A stretch of 64,000 nt of DNA from Parazoarcus communis SWub3 = DSM 12120 (lineage in GTDB: Bacteria; Pseudomonadota; Gammaproteobacteria; Burkholderiales; Rhodocyclaceae), in the NCBI RefSeq assembly GCF_003226565.1, contig NZ_QKOE01000001.1:1-64000 (forward strand), in the 5' to 3' direction. The notes below the pieces were generated by a model that saw only the letters and a list, made by a program, of their open reading frames with translations, did no database searches and had not been told where the DNA came from. The position numbers were made by a program, and so were the translations under genes. This document shows, in pieces, positions 8,869-18,082 of the stretch; position 1 is the first letter of the stretch; each line of letters begins with the position of its first letter.

Positions 8869-11273
8869 TGAGCGATACCCCTCAGCGCGGCCGTCTTGAC
8901 GGACTGATCGACACCACCGCCCTGATGATCATCCGCTGGCGCAAGGCGCTCGGCCTGCTGTTCATCGCCCTCACCATGCTGCTGGCCTACTCGGCCATGA
9001 ATCTGCGTCTGGATCCCGGCTTCAACAAGCTGATCCCGCACAAGCATGAGTACATGTCTGCATTCATGGAGTATTCAGGAACCTTCTCCGGCGCCAACCG
9101 CATCATGGTCAGCGTGCGCTGGAAGGGCGAGGGGGACATCTACAACGCGCAGTTCATGAAGACCTTGCGCGAGATCACCGACGAAGTCTTCTTCACCCCC
9201 GGGGTCAATCGTGCAAGCGTACGTTCGTTGTTCACCCCGAACGTACGCTATATCGAGGTGACCGAGGAGGGCTTCAACGGTGACGTGGTCATTCCTGCAC
9301 GCTTCGAAGCCGATGCCGCCAGTCTGGAGCAGGTGCGCAACAACGTGTCCAAGTCCGGTGAAATCGGCCGTCTGGTCGCCAATGACCTGAAAGCGGCCCT
9401 GGTTCGCGCCGATCTGCTGGAGTTCAACCCGGAAACCGGTGAGCGCCTCGACTACGCCGACGTCGCGAACAAGCTCGAAGCCATCCGCGCGCGGTTCGAA
9501 GGACAGAACCCGGACATCGAACTCAACATCGTCGGCTTTGCCAAGGTCATTGGTGATGTCATGGATGGGCTGTTCACCGTGCTGGTGTTCTTTGCCATCG
9601 CCTTCCTGATCACCGCCGCCCTGCTGGGCGCCTACTCGCGTTCGCTCAAGCTCGTCGTCACCGTGCTGGTGATCGCGCTGATGCCCGTGGTGTGGCTCCT
9701 CGGCCTGCTACCGCCACTGGGCTACGGCATCGATCCGATGTCGGTGCTGGTCCCCTTCCTGATCTTCTCGATCGCGGTATCACACGCGATCCAGATGACC
9801 AACGGCTGGGAACAGGAGTTGCTCAAGGGCCGCAGCGCTACCGAAGCGGCCGAGCAGTCCTTCCGCAATCTGGTGATCCCGGGTTCGATGGCACTGGTCA
9901 CGACCGCACTCGGCTTCATGGTGATGATGCTCATCGACATCCCCATCCTTCACGAGCTCGGCGTCACCGCCTGCCTGGGTGTGGTACTGATGCTGCTGAC
10001 CAACCTGGTGTTCCTGCCCATCGTGCTGTCTCACCTGAAGCTCGAGCGCTTCGCCCTGGCCCATCCCATCGACGACATCCATCGGGGACACACGCACCAC
10101 CGCTTCTGGTGGACGCTGTCGGCACTGGCCAAACCAGGTCCGGCACTTGTCAGCTTTGCCGTGATGCTGGCGTTGCTGGTTGGTGGCACCCATCTGGCGC
10201 GTCAGGTCCAGACCGGTGACATCGGCGCAGGTGTACCGGAGCTGCACGACGATTCGCGCTACAACCTCGACAATGCACGCATCCTTGAAAGCTACTCGAT
10301 CGGGATGGATGTGCTGTCGGTGTTCGTCGAAACCACCGGGTTCGAAGAGGCCTGCCTGAACTGGGAGGTGATGAATGCCGTCGAGCGCTTCGACCTGCGC
10401 ATGCGCGGCGTCGAAGGCGTGCAATCGGTCGAAACCATCGCCCGGCGTGCCAAGCTGTACGCGGCAGGCAACAACGAGGCCAATCCACGATGGGCCGCAT
10501 TGCAACGCTCGGAAGCCGCGCTCCGAACCGGCGCCCGCGCCGCCAATCCCGAACTGGGGCTCAACAACGCCGGCTGCCAGACCATCCATCTGATCGTCTA
10601 CCTGACCGACCACGAAGCAAGCACACTGCGCACCGTCACCGACGAGGTCCGCCGCTTCATCGCCCAGGACAGTACCCCCAATGTCAGTTTCAGGCTTGCC
10701 GGTGGCAACGCCGGCGTCGCCGTGGCCACCAATGAGGCAGTGGATCGTGCGCAGGTCCAGATGCTAGTGTCGATCTACGGCGCAATCATCCTGATCTGCC
10801 TGCTCACCTTCCGTTCGGTGCGCGCGGTGATCTGCATCATCGTTCCGCTGCTGCTGGTCAGCATCCTGTGCAACGCCCTGATGGCGACCATCGACATCGG
10901 GCTCAAGGTTGCCACCTTGCCGGTGATCACGCTGGGGGTGGGCGCCGGGGTCGACTACGGCATCTATATCTACGAACGTCTGAAGTATGAACTCGACCAC
11001 GGCGCCCCGACCCTGCGTGACGCCTTCTACGAAGCCATGCGTCAGCGCGGCACCGCAGCCATTTTCGTGGCCCTGACAATGTCGGTGGGCGTCGGCACCT
11101 GGATGTTCTCGGCGCTGAAGTTCCAGGCCGACATGGGGGTGCTGCTGGCCTTCATGTTCCTGGTGAATGCGCTCGGCGCCATGTTCCTGCTGCCGGCACT
11201 GGCCTGCTGGCTGGGGATCGGCCGGGGCGACACCCGTCCGGCAACGGTCGGCCAGCAGGCACAGCCCGCCTGA
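8868..11273 (+). CDS. RND/MMPL-family transporter
   Basis: 801 residues, a single-polypeptide RND (MMPL/HpnN-like) transporter. One N-terminal membrane segment (about residues 26-46) and two blocks of about five or six membrane helices flank two periplasmic loops. The second block includes the charged LGVGAGVDYGIYIYERLKYEL segment, the usual position of the proton-relay acidic residue. The frame extends upstream inside the propeller gene, but the ATG at 8868 overlapping its stop is the natural start. HpnN and MmpL relatives move hopanoids and other lipids, so transport of steroids or intermediates between membranes is a reasonable inference. A strong terminator follows. Confidence 0.9.
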   Translation: MSDTPQRGRLDGLIDTTALMIIRWRKALGLLFIALTMLLAYSAMNLRLDPGFNKLIPHKHEYMSAFMEYSGTFSGANRIMVSVRWKGEGDIYNAQFMKTLREITDEVFFTPGVNRASVRSLFTPNVRYIEVTEEGFNGDVVIPARFEADAASLEQVRNNVSKSGEIGRLVANDLKAALVRADLLEFNPETGERLDYADVANKLEAIRARFEGQNPDIELNIVGFAKVIGDVMDGLFTVLVFFAIAFLITAALLGAYSRSLKLVVTVLVIALMPVVWLLGLLPPLGYGIDPMSVLVPFLIFSIAVSHAIQMTNGWEQELLKGRSATEAAEQSFRNLVIPGSMALVTTALGFMVMMLIDIPILHELGVTACLGVVLMLLTNLVFLPIVLSHLKLERFALAHPIDDIHRGHTHHRFWWTLSALAKPGPALVSFAVMLALLVGGTHLARQVQTGDIGAGVPELHDDSRYNLDNARILESYSIGMDVLSVFVETTGFEEACLNWEVMNAVERFDLRMRGVEGVQSVETIARRAKLYAAGNNEANPRWAALQRSEAALRTGARAANPELGLNNAGCQTIHLIVYLTDHEASTLRTVTDEVRRFIAQDSTPNVSFRLAGGNAGVAVATNEAVDRAQVQMLVSIYGAIILICLLTFRSVRAVICIIVPLLLVSILCNALMATIDIGLKVATLPVITLGVGAGVDYGIYIYERLKYELDHGAPTLRDAFYEAMRQRGTAAIFVALTMSVGVGTWMFSALKFQADMGVLLAFMFLVNALGAMFLLPALACWLGIGRGDTRPATVGQQAQPA

Positions 11274-11294
11274 CCGGAACCGGCATGACTCACG

Positions 11295-11322
11295 GGGCGC
11301 CGCACCGAGCGGCGCCCTTTTT
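11295..11322 (+). terminator. Rho-independent terminator of the YCF48-RND operon
   Basis: GGGCGCCGC pairs perfectly with GCGGCGCCC on a five-base loop and is followed by TTTTT. It starts 21 bases after the RND stop codon and ends just before the convergent tetR stop. Confidence 0.92.
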
Positions 11323-11330
11323 GTTGCGCG

Positions 11331-12005
11331 TCAGTCCTCGCTGCGCGGCCTGAAGTCGGTCATTGCCCGCGAGATGCGCACCAGCATCGGCACCAGTGCC
11401 GGAGAATCGAGCAGCTCCGGACGTTCCTCGACCAAAGTCGCAAGCATCATGCGCATGCCACGTACCAGCAAGAAGGACGCCAGCTCGGTGTCGGCCTCTC
11501 CGACCTCCTCGGCATGCGATCGAAGCAGCTGCGCCATGTTCGCCACCAGCTGATCCGAGCTCACCGGCCCTCGCCCGAGCCCCTGAGCACGCCCGAACTG
11601 CATATGCCGGGCGTAGCGCCGGTAAAAATCCTTGCCCAAGCCCAACAGGTGCATCTCGGTTCGCACCGTGCGCTGGAACAATGCCTGCAGCAACTCGTCC
11701 AGCGATTGACGGTTGAGCCGGAACAACTCGGGGGAGGCCTCGATTGACTCCTGGTCCATGATTCTGTTGCTGATCTGCATCAGGATCGCTTCCTTGTTCG
11801 GAAAGTACTGATACAGCGCCCCGACCGATACCCCCGCTCGCGCCGCGATCCGTCGCGTCGTGACCGCATCCACGCCCTGTGTCTTCAGAATCTCGGTGGC
11901 CGCGTCAATGATCGCATCGATCGTGAAACTGGCCCGCGCCTGTACCGGCACATTGCGCAACCCGCTGAGCCGCCGCTCGACCTTCTTTTGTTCGGTTTTT
12001 TGCAT
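11331..12005 (-). CDS. TetR/AcrR-family transcriptional regulator
   Basis: 224 residues. The N-terminal helix-turn-helix spans about residues 20-65 (AATEILKTQGVDAVTTRRIAARAGVSVGALYQYFPNKEA pattern, read in parts), followed by a divergent ligand-binding domain. The ATG at 12005 gives MQKTEQKK; a GTG at 12044 is also in frame and would add 13 residues. Neither has a clear ribosome site. It is divergent from the side-chain beta-oxidation operon and is the obvious candidate to control it, possibly with a steroid or acyl-CoA as ligand, as KstR does in actinobacteria. That role is inferred from position only. Confidence 0.88.
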   Translation of the reverse strand: MQKTEQKKVERRLSGLRNVPVQARASFTIDAIIDAATEILKTQGVDAVTTRRIAARAGVSVGALYQYFPNKEAILMQISNRIMDQESIEASPELFRLNRQSLDELLQALFQRTVRTEMHLLGLGKDFYRRYARHMQFGRAQGLGRGPVSSDQLVANMAQLLRSHAEEVGEADTELASFLLVRGMRMMLATLVEERPELLDSPALVPMLVRISRAMTDFRPRSED

Positions 12006-12222
12006 CGCACAAAATAGCTTTTCAATCAGTACATTATGCGACACAAAACCCCGCTGTTCGAGTTATTGCTCAGATTTACGGTTGCGACCGGCAGCTGCCC
12101 TAGCATGAGGCCTGAAATCTCGTCCGGCGCACTGTCGCCACATTGGCCTCAGCGACGCCAACCGGAGCCACACGACCGCCGGACACGATTCCCGATCCAT
12201 GCATTCAGCCAAAGGGATAGTC

Positions 12223-13431
12223 ATGACCGACGTCTTCATTTACGACCATGTGCGCACACCGCGCGGCAAAGGCAAGGCCGATGGCGCACTCGCCGAGATC
12301 ACTCCGGTGCAACTGGCCGCGCAGATGCTGCAAGCCATACGCGACCGCAACACGCTGGACAGCGCATTGATCGAGGACGTATTGCTCGGCTGCGTGGTGC
12401 CGGTTGGCGAACAAGGTGGCAACATCGCCCGGGTCGCTGCGCTGGTCGCCGGGTTTGACCATGTGGTTCCGGGCATGCAGGTCAATCGCTATTGCGGCTC
12501 TGGCCTGGAGGCCGTCAACTTTGCCGCTGCCAAGGTGGGCTCCGGTCAGGTGGATATGGCGATCGGCGGCGGCGTGGAGAGCATGTCGCGTGTGCCGATG
12601 GGCAGTGATGGCGGCGCGATGGCGCTCGATCCGCAGGTCGCCTTCGCGATGCATTTCACCATGCAGGGCGTCAGCGCCGACCTGCTTGCCAGCCTGCACG
12701 GATTCTCACGCGACCAGTGTGACGCCTATGCCGTTGAAAGCCAGCACCGCGCCATACGGGCATGGACAAACGGCTGGTTCGACCGCTCGGTGGTACCGGT
12801 CAGGGATGTGCTCGGCCTGACCGTCCTGACACGCGACGAAGCGATCCGCCCGGACACCACAATGGAATCGCTCGCAGCGCTGAAGCCGGCCTTCCAGGAG
12901 ATGGGCACCCAGTACGGTTTTGATGGTGTCGCGCTGCTCAAGTATCCGCAGCTCGAAGCCATCAATCACATGCACCACGCCGGCAACAGCTCGGGCATCG
13001 TCGATGGCGCCGCCGCCGTGCTTGTGGGCAATGCCGACGCAGGCAAGCGCGCCGGCCTCAAGCCACGCGCGCGCATCCGCTCGGTCGCCACCGTCGGCTC
13101 GGAGCCCACGCTGATGCTCGACGCCCCGAGCTACGCCGCGCAGAAGGCACTGAAGAAGGCAGGCATGACCGCCGCCGACATCGGCCTGTGGGAGCTCAAC
13201 GAAGCCTTCTCCTCGGTCGTGCTGTGCCTGATGGAGCGGCTCAACGTGCCGCACGACCGCATCAACGTCAATGGCGGCGCCATTGCCATGGGCCATCCGC
13301 TGGGCGCCACCGGCGCCATGATCCTCGGCACCCTGCTCGACGAGATGGAGCGCCGCCAGGTCGGCACCGGCCTGGTCACGCTGTGCGAAGCCGCCGGCAT
13401 GGGCACCGCCACCATCATCGAGCTCGTCTGA
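12223..13431 (+). CDS. Acetyl-CoA C-acyltransferase (thiolase), side-chain operon
   Basis: 402 residues, a complete thiolase. NRYCGSGLEAVN carries the acyl-accepting Cys91; WELNEAFSS, NGGAIAMGHPLGATGA and the C-terminal LCEAAGMGTA supply the catalytic His and second Cys. The ATG at 12223 (AAGGGATAG upstream) is preferred over one at 12199. It is the first gene of a six-gene plus-strand operon ending at 20948, and the FadJ-type enzyme follows after 33 bases. Thiolytic release of acetyl- or propionyl-CoA from a steroid side chain is likely (a FadA5-like role), but the sequence alone does not fix the substrate. Confidence 0.92.
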   Translation: MTDVFIYDHVRTPRGKGKADGALAEITPVQLAAQMLQAIRDRNTLDSALIEDVLLGCVVPVGEQGGNIARVAALVAGFDHVVPGMQVNRYCGSGLEAVNFAAAKVGSGQVDMAIGGGVESMSRVPMGSDGGAMALDPQVAFAMHFTMQGVSADLLASLHGFSRDQCDAYAVESQHRAIRAWTNGWFDRSVVPVRDVLGLTVLTRDEAIRPDTTMESLAALKPAFQEMGTQYGFDGVALLKYPQLEAINHMHHAGNSSGIVDGAAAVLVGNADAGKRAGLKPRARIRSVATVGSEPTLMLDAPSYAAQKALKKAGMTAADIGLWELNEAFSSVVLCLMERLNVPHDRINVNGGAIAMGHPLGATGAMILGTLLDEMERRQVGTGLVTLCEAAGMGTATIIELV

Positions 13432-13464
13432 GCGCCACCGGACCACATCAAGGAATCGACAGTC

Positions 13465-15648
13465 ATGACTGAAGTCATCCACATCTCGGTGGACGCCGAC
13501 GGCATCGCCACCCTGCTCTTCGACCGTACCGACAGCAACATGAACACCATGGACATGAAGTTCATGGACGAGATCGCCGCCGCGATCGAGCGCCTCGCCA
13601 CCGACGACAGCATCAAGGGCGCCATCTTCACCTCGGGCAAACCCGTGTTCGCCGCCGGTGCCGACCTCAAGGAAATGGAAGCCAGCCTGGACAAGGTGGA
13701 CGACACCCCAGTGGCCGAGCGCCTGAGGATGAACGCCTCGCTGTCGAAGCTGCTGCGCCGCATGGAAACCTGCGGCAAGCCGGTGGCCTGCGCCATCAAC
13801 GGCACGGCGCTGGGCGGCGGCACCGAAATCGCGCTCGCCTGCCACTACCGCGTGGTGTCGGACGCCAGGGGTATCCAGCTCGGCCTGCCCGAAGTGCAGG
13901 TCGGCCTGCTGCCCGGAGGCGGCGGCACCCAGCGCGTTTCGCGCCTGGTCGGCATCCAGGCGGCGATGCCGGTGGTGATGGAAGGCCAGGCGCTGTCGGC
14001 CGAAAAGGCGCTGAAGATGGGGCTGGTGCACAAGGTCGTACCCGCCGACCAGCTGCTCGCCGAGGCGAAGCGCTGGCTCGTCGAGGAAGGCGACCCGGTG
14101 CAGCCCTGGGACAAGAAGGGCTTCAGGATCCCTGGTGGCGCCGGCCCGTCCTCACCCGCCGTGGCGCAGATGCTGGTGGTGAGCAACGCCATGCTGCAGG
14201 CCAGGACCTTCCACAACCTGCCCGCCCCCAAGGCCATCCTGTCCTGCCTGTACGAAGGCCCGCAACTGCCGATGGACAAGGCGCTGGACGTCGAGGCCAA
14301 GTACTTCACCCTGCTCCAGCTCGACCCGGTGTCACGCAACATGATCCGCACGCTCTTCATCAACAAGGGCAAGGCGGACAAGCTGATGCACCGCCCCGAA
14401 GGCGTGCCGAAGACGACCTTCCGCAAGATCGGCGTGGTCGGCGCCGGCCTGATGGGCGCGGGCATCGCCTACCACTGCGCCAAGCTCGGCATCGAGACGG
14501 TGCTGATCGACCGCGACCAGGCCGCTGCCGACAAGGGCAAGGCCTACTCCGCCAAGCGCCTGGAGAAGGACATCGCCAAGGGCCGCATGACGCAGGACAA
14601 GGCCGACGCCATCCTCGCCCGCATTCACCCCACCACCGACTACGCCGGCCTGGCCGACGTCGAGCTCGTGGTGGAGGCGGTGTTCGAGGACCGCGGCATC
14701 AAGGCCGAGATCACGCGCAAGCTCGACGCCGTGCTGCCGGCACATGCGGTGATCTCCTCCAACACCTCGGCGCTGCCTATCAGCGAGCTGGCCGAGGCCG
14801 GCGCCCACCCGGAGAACTTCATCGGCATGCACTTCTTCTCGCCGGTCGAGCGCATGCCGCTGGTCGAGATCATCCGCGGCCGCAAGACCTCCCCCGAGAC
14901 CCTGGCGCGCGCGCTCGACCTCGTGCAGGCGATGAAGAAGACGCCGATCGTGGTCAACGACGGCCCGGGCTTCTTCACCAGCCGCTTCATCGGCGCCTAC
15001 ATCAACGAGAGCCTGGCGATGGTCACCGAAGGCGTGAATCCGGCGCTGATAGAGAACGCAGCGAAGATGGCCGGCATCCCGGTCGGCCCGCTCACCGTCT
15101 CCGACGAAATCGGCCTGGACACCGCCTGGCACGCCAGCCAGCAGCGCAAGAAGGACGAGGGCGACGCCTTCAAGCCGACGCCCACCTTCCGCCTGGTCGA
15201 GAAACTGGTCGGAGAACTCGGCCGCCACGGGCGCAAGAACGGCAAGGGCTTCTTCGAATACGCCGCGGACGGCAGCAAGAAGCTGTGGCCCGGTCTCGCC
15301 GAACTGTTCCCGCCGCTCGCCGAGCAGCCCACCGTGGACGAGGTCAAAGCCCGCATGCTGTATGCACAGCTTGTCGACGCCGCCAAGGCGATGGCCGAGG
15401 GCGTGCTGATCGACCCGGCCGACGGCGACGTCGGCTCCATCCTCGGCGTCGGCTTCCCCGCCTACCTCGGCGGCCCGTTCTCGATGATGGACACGATCGG
15501 CATCGACAAGGTCGTCGCCGAATGCGACCGCCTCGCCGCACACTACGGCGCGCAGTACGCGGCACCGCAGCTGCTGCGCGACATGGCGGCCGAGGGCAGG
15601 ACCTTCTACGGCGCCCGGCGCATCACACCGCCCGCAGCCGTGCGCTGA
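13465..15648 (+). CDS. FadJ/FadB-type enoyl-CoA hydratase / 3-hydroxyacyl-CoA dehydrogenase
   Basis: 727 residues. The N-terminal crotonase domain (about 1-200) shows AAGADLKEME and NGTALGGGTEIALAC for the oxyanion hole. A NAD-binding 3-hydroxyacyl-CoA dehydrogenase domain (about 315-495, GVVGAGLMGAGIA and HFFSPVERMPLVE) and C-terminal dimerisation repeats follow. This is the standard two-activity beta-oxidation protein: it hydrates the enoyl-CoA and oxidises the hydroxyl. In this operon it would process the steroid side-chain CoA ester after the acyl-CoA dehydrogenase pair and before the thiolase. AAGGAATCG precedes the start. The family is certain; the steroid substrate is inferred. Confidence 0.94.
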   Translation: MTEVIHISVDADGIATLLFDRTDSNMNTMDMKFMDEIAAAIERLATDDSIKGAIFTSGKPVFAAGADLKEMEASLDKVDDTPVAERLRMNASLSKLLRRMETCGKPVACAINGTALGGGTEIALACHYRVVSDARGIQLGLPEVQVGLLPGGGGTQRVSRLVGIQAAMPVVMEGQALSAEKALKMGLVHKVVPADQLLAEAKRWLVEEGDPVQPWDKKGFRIPGGAGPSSPAVAQMLVVSNAMLQARTFHNLPAPKAILSCLYEGPQLPMDKALDVEAKYFTLLQLDPVSRNMIRTLFINKGKADKLMHRPEGVPKTTFRKIGVVGAGLMGAGIAYHCAKLGIETVLIDRDQAAADKGKAYSAKRLEKDIAKGRMTQDKADAILARIHPTTDYAGLADVELVVEAVFEDRGIKAEITRKLDAVLPAHAVISSNTSALPISELAEAGAHPENFIGMHFFSPVERMPLVEIIRGRKTSPETLARALDLVQAMKKTPIVVNDGPGFFTSRFIGAYINESLAMVTEGVNPALIENAAKMAGIPVGPLTVSDEIGLDTAWHASQQRKKDEGDAFKPTPTFRLVEKLVGELGRHGRKNGKGFFEYAADGSKKLWPGLAELFPPLAEQPTVDEVKARMLYAQLVDAAKAMAEGVLIDPADGDVGSILGVGFPAYLGGPFSMMDTIGIDKVVAECDRLAAHYGAQYAAPQLLRDMAAEGRTFYGARRITPPAAVR

Positions 15649-15723
15649 CCCGCCCGCCTCACCGCCACGAACCCCGCCGCCACCTCCTCCGGAGCTGGCG
15701 GCGCAGTCCCAAGGAGTCTCTGC

Positions 15724-16812
15724 GTGAATTTCGATTTTTCCGATGACCAGCGCCTGCTGCAGGACGCAGTGCGCACCATGCTGGCCGAGACCAGCACCTC
15801 GCAAGCGGTACGCGAGGTGCTGGAGGGCCGGGCCAGCCATGCCGAAGCGGTATGGCATAACCTGATCGAGATGGGCGCGGCCGCCACCGCAATCCCCGAG
15901 CAATACGGCGGCGCCGGGCTCGGCTACCTGGCGCTGTGCCTGGTCGCCGAGGAAGCCGGCCGCCACCTCGCCGCCGTCCCCCTGGCTTCGAGCTTCTACC
16001 TCGCCGCCGAAGCGATCCAGCGCGCCGGCAGCGAGGCGCAAAAGCAGCACTGGCTGCCAAAGATTGCCAGCGGCGAAGTGGTCGCCACCGCCGCACTGGG
16101 CAGCCGCGAACGCTACCGCCCCGCCGCCCCGCTCGCCTTCGACGGACAAACGCTCACTGGCACCAGCCCGGCGCTGGTCGACGGCGGTATCGCCGGGCTG
16201 GCGGTGCTGCGCATCGGCGATGACCTGGTGCTGGTCGAGCTCTCGGGAACCGGCGTCAGCCGCAACCCGCTTCCCTCGCTCGACCCCACCCGCCCGCTCG
16301 CCGAGCTCCGTTTCGATCGCACCCCGGCCGAGCGCCTGGCGGGCGCCAATGGCGCAGCCGTCGCCAGCCGCGTGCTCGACGGCGCTGCGGTGCTGCTCGC
16401 CTTCGAGCAGGTCGGCGGCGCCACCTGCATCCTCGAGGCGACACGCGACTACTCGCTCGAGCGCAAGGCCTTCGGCCGCCAGATCGGCAGCTTCCAGGCC
16501 ATGAAGCACAAGATGGCCGAGATCTACACTGCCATCGAGCTGGCCCGGGTGCACGCCTACTACGGCGCCTGGGCGCTGTCATCGGACGCCCCCGAACTGC
16601 CCAGGGCGGCCGCCGCCGCGCGCGTGGCCGCCACCCGCGCCTACACCGTCGCCGCCGAGGAAGGCATCGAGCTGCACGGCGGCATCGGCTTCACCTGGGA
16701 GATGGACTGCCACCTCCACTATCGCCGCGCCCGTCATCTCGGTCAGATCATCGGCAGCGAACACGCCTGGCGCGCACGCCTGGCCGACGAACTCATCAAG
16801 GAGGCCGCGTAA
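15724..16812 (+). CDS. Acyl-CoA dehydrogenase, subunit of heteromeric pair 1 (FadE27/29-like)
   Basis: 362 residues from a GTG start with AAGGAG nine bases upstream. It has the short acyl-CoA dehydrogenase fold ending in ELHGGIGFTWEMD, which carries the catalytic Glu region of this subclass. The next gene, 15 bases downstream, encodes a 409-residue partner with the GGTDEI motif. In actinobacterial steroid degraders such adjacent short/long pairs (FadE26-27, FadE28-29, ChsE types) form alpha2beta2 heterotetramers that dehydrogenate steroid side-chain CoA thioesters. The pairing here is inferred from that layout. Two more such pairs occur in the window. Confidence 0.9.
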   Translation: MNFDFSDDQRLLQDAVRTMLAETSTSQAVREVLEGRASHAEAVWHNLIEMGAAATAIPEQYGGAGLGYLALCLVAEEAGRHLAAVPLASSFYLAAEAIQRAGSEAQKQHWLPKIASGEVVATAALGSRERYRPAAPLAFDGQTLTGTSPALVDGGIAGLAVLRIGDDLVLVELSGTGVSRNPLPSLDPTRPLAELRFDRTPAERLAGANGAAVASRVLDGAAVLLAFEQVGGATCILEATRDYSLERKAFGRQIGSFQAMKHKMAEIYTAIELARVHAYYGAWALSSDAPELPRAAAAARVAATRAYTVAAEEGIELHGGIGFTWEMDCHLHYRRARHLGQIIGSEHAWRARLADELIKEAA

Positions 16813-16827
16813 GCGGAACACGCCCAC

Positions 16828-18057
16828 ATGGACTTCAGAGACACCCCCGAAGAAGCCGCCTTCCGCGCCGAAGTGCGCGCCTGGCTGGAAGCCAACGGCC
16901 AGAAGCGAACCCGCCCCGACGAGGTCTTCGGCGAAGGCCTGGACGATGCGGCCAAGCTCGCCGCCGCCAAGGCCTGGCAGGCGAAGAAGGCCGCCGCCGG
17001 CTATGCCGCGATCACCTGGCCGAAGGCGGCCGGCGGCCGCGGCGGCACGGCCATGCAGCAGGTGATCTACCAGCAGGAAGAAGCGGCCTACCTGGTGCCG
17101 GGCATGATCTTCGAGGTCAGCATCGGCATGGGCCTGCCCACGGTGATGACCTGGGCCGCGCCCGAGCTCAAGGCCCGCTTCCTGCGCCCCGGCCTCGCCG
17201 GCGAGGAGATCTGGTGCCAGCTCTTCTCCGAGCCCGGCGCCGGCTCCGACACCGGCGGCGTGCGCACGCGCGCAGTGCGCGACGGTGACGACTGGATCAT
17301 CAACGGCCAGAAGGTGTGGACCTCGGGCGCGCACTTCTGCGACTACGGCATCCTGCTCACCCGCAGCGACTGGGACAAGCCCAAGCAGGAGGGCCTGACC
17401 ATGTTCATCGTCGACATGAAGGCCCCCGGCGTCGAAGTGCGCCCCATCCACCAGATGTCGGGCGACGCGGAGTTCAACGAGGTCTTCTTCACCGACGTAC
17501 GCATCCCCGACAGCTACCGCCTCGGCCCCGAATGCGGCGGCTGGAAGGTGATGCTGAGCACGCTGATGCAGGAGCGCCTGTCGGTCGGTGGCAACCTGCC
17601 TACCGACCTCCACGCCCACCTCGTCGCGCTGGCACAGCAGTGCGCATGGGACGAGCGCCCGGCGATCGAGGACGACCGCGTGCGCGCCCGCATTGCCGAC
17701 GCCTACCTGCAGCAGAAAGGCGTGGAGCTGGTCATCGCCCGCGGCCTCACCGCGATCTCGAAGGGCAAGGCGCCCGGCCCTGAAATGGCCATCACCAAGC
17801 TGATCGCCGCCAAGGCGATGCAGGACATCGCCGCCTTCGCGATCGAGCTCGCCGGCCCCGAGGGCCTGCTCGGCTTCGAGGCCCTCGGCGGGGATTGGCG
17901 CTACATGCAGCGCCTGTGGCTGGGGGCGCCCGGTGCGCGCATCGCCGGCGGCACCGACGAGATCCTGAAGAACGTGATCGCGGAACGCGTGCTCGGCCTG
18001 CCCGGCGAGATCCGCAGCGACCGCAAGGTCCCGTTCCGCGACCTGGAAAGCGCCTGA
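16828..18057 (+). CDS. Acyl-CoA dehydrogenase, subunit of heteromeric pair 1 (FadE26/28-like)
   Basis: 409 residues. Recognisable elements are the N-terminal RAEVRAWLEANG helix, QLFSEPGAGSDTGG (flavin/substrate region), NGQKVWTSGA, and C-terminal RIAGGTDEILKNVIAERVLG. It probably contributes the complementary half of the FAD sites of the heterotetramer with the preceding 362-residue protein. It lies between that gene and the racemase gene with short gaps of 15 and 25 bases, well inside the side-chain operon. Confidence 0.9.
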   Translation: MDFRDTPEEAAFRAEVRAWLEANGQKRTRPDEVFGEGLDDAAKLAAAKAWQAKKAAAGYAAITWPKAAGGRGGTAMQQVIYQQEEAAYLVPGMIFEVSIGMGLPTVMTWAAPELKARFLRPGLAGEEIWCQLFSEPGAGSDTGGVRTRAVRDGDDWIINGQKVWTSGAHFCDYGILLTRSDWDKPKQEGLTMFIVDMKAPGVEVRPIHQMSGDAEFNEVFFTDVRIPDSYRLGPECGGWKVMLSTLMQERLSVGGNLPTDLHAHLVALAQQCAWDERPAIEDDRVRARIADAYLQQKGVELVIARGLTAISKGKAPGPEMAITKLIAAKAMQDIAAFAIELAGPEGLLGFEALGGDWRYMQRLWLGAPGARIAGGTDEILKNVIAERVLGLPGEIRSDRKVPFRDLESA

Positions 18058-18082
18058 AGCGCCGCACGGAGGAGACAGTACG

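Noticed and set aside
12116-12132. CTCGTCC-type half-site upstream of the side-chain operon
   Set aside because: Only the left half matches the operator consensus; the right half (CACTGT) does not. The side-chain operon may be under separate TetR control.
14332-16554. 740-codon open frame on the minus strand over the FadJ-type and acyl-CoA dehydrogenase genes
   Set aside because: It runs antisense to two clear enzyme genes and is rich in His, Gly, Asp and Ala from third-position GC bias, with no motif or ribosome site.
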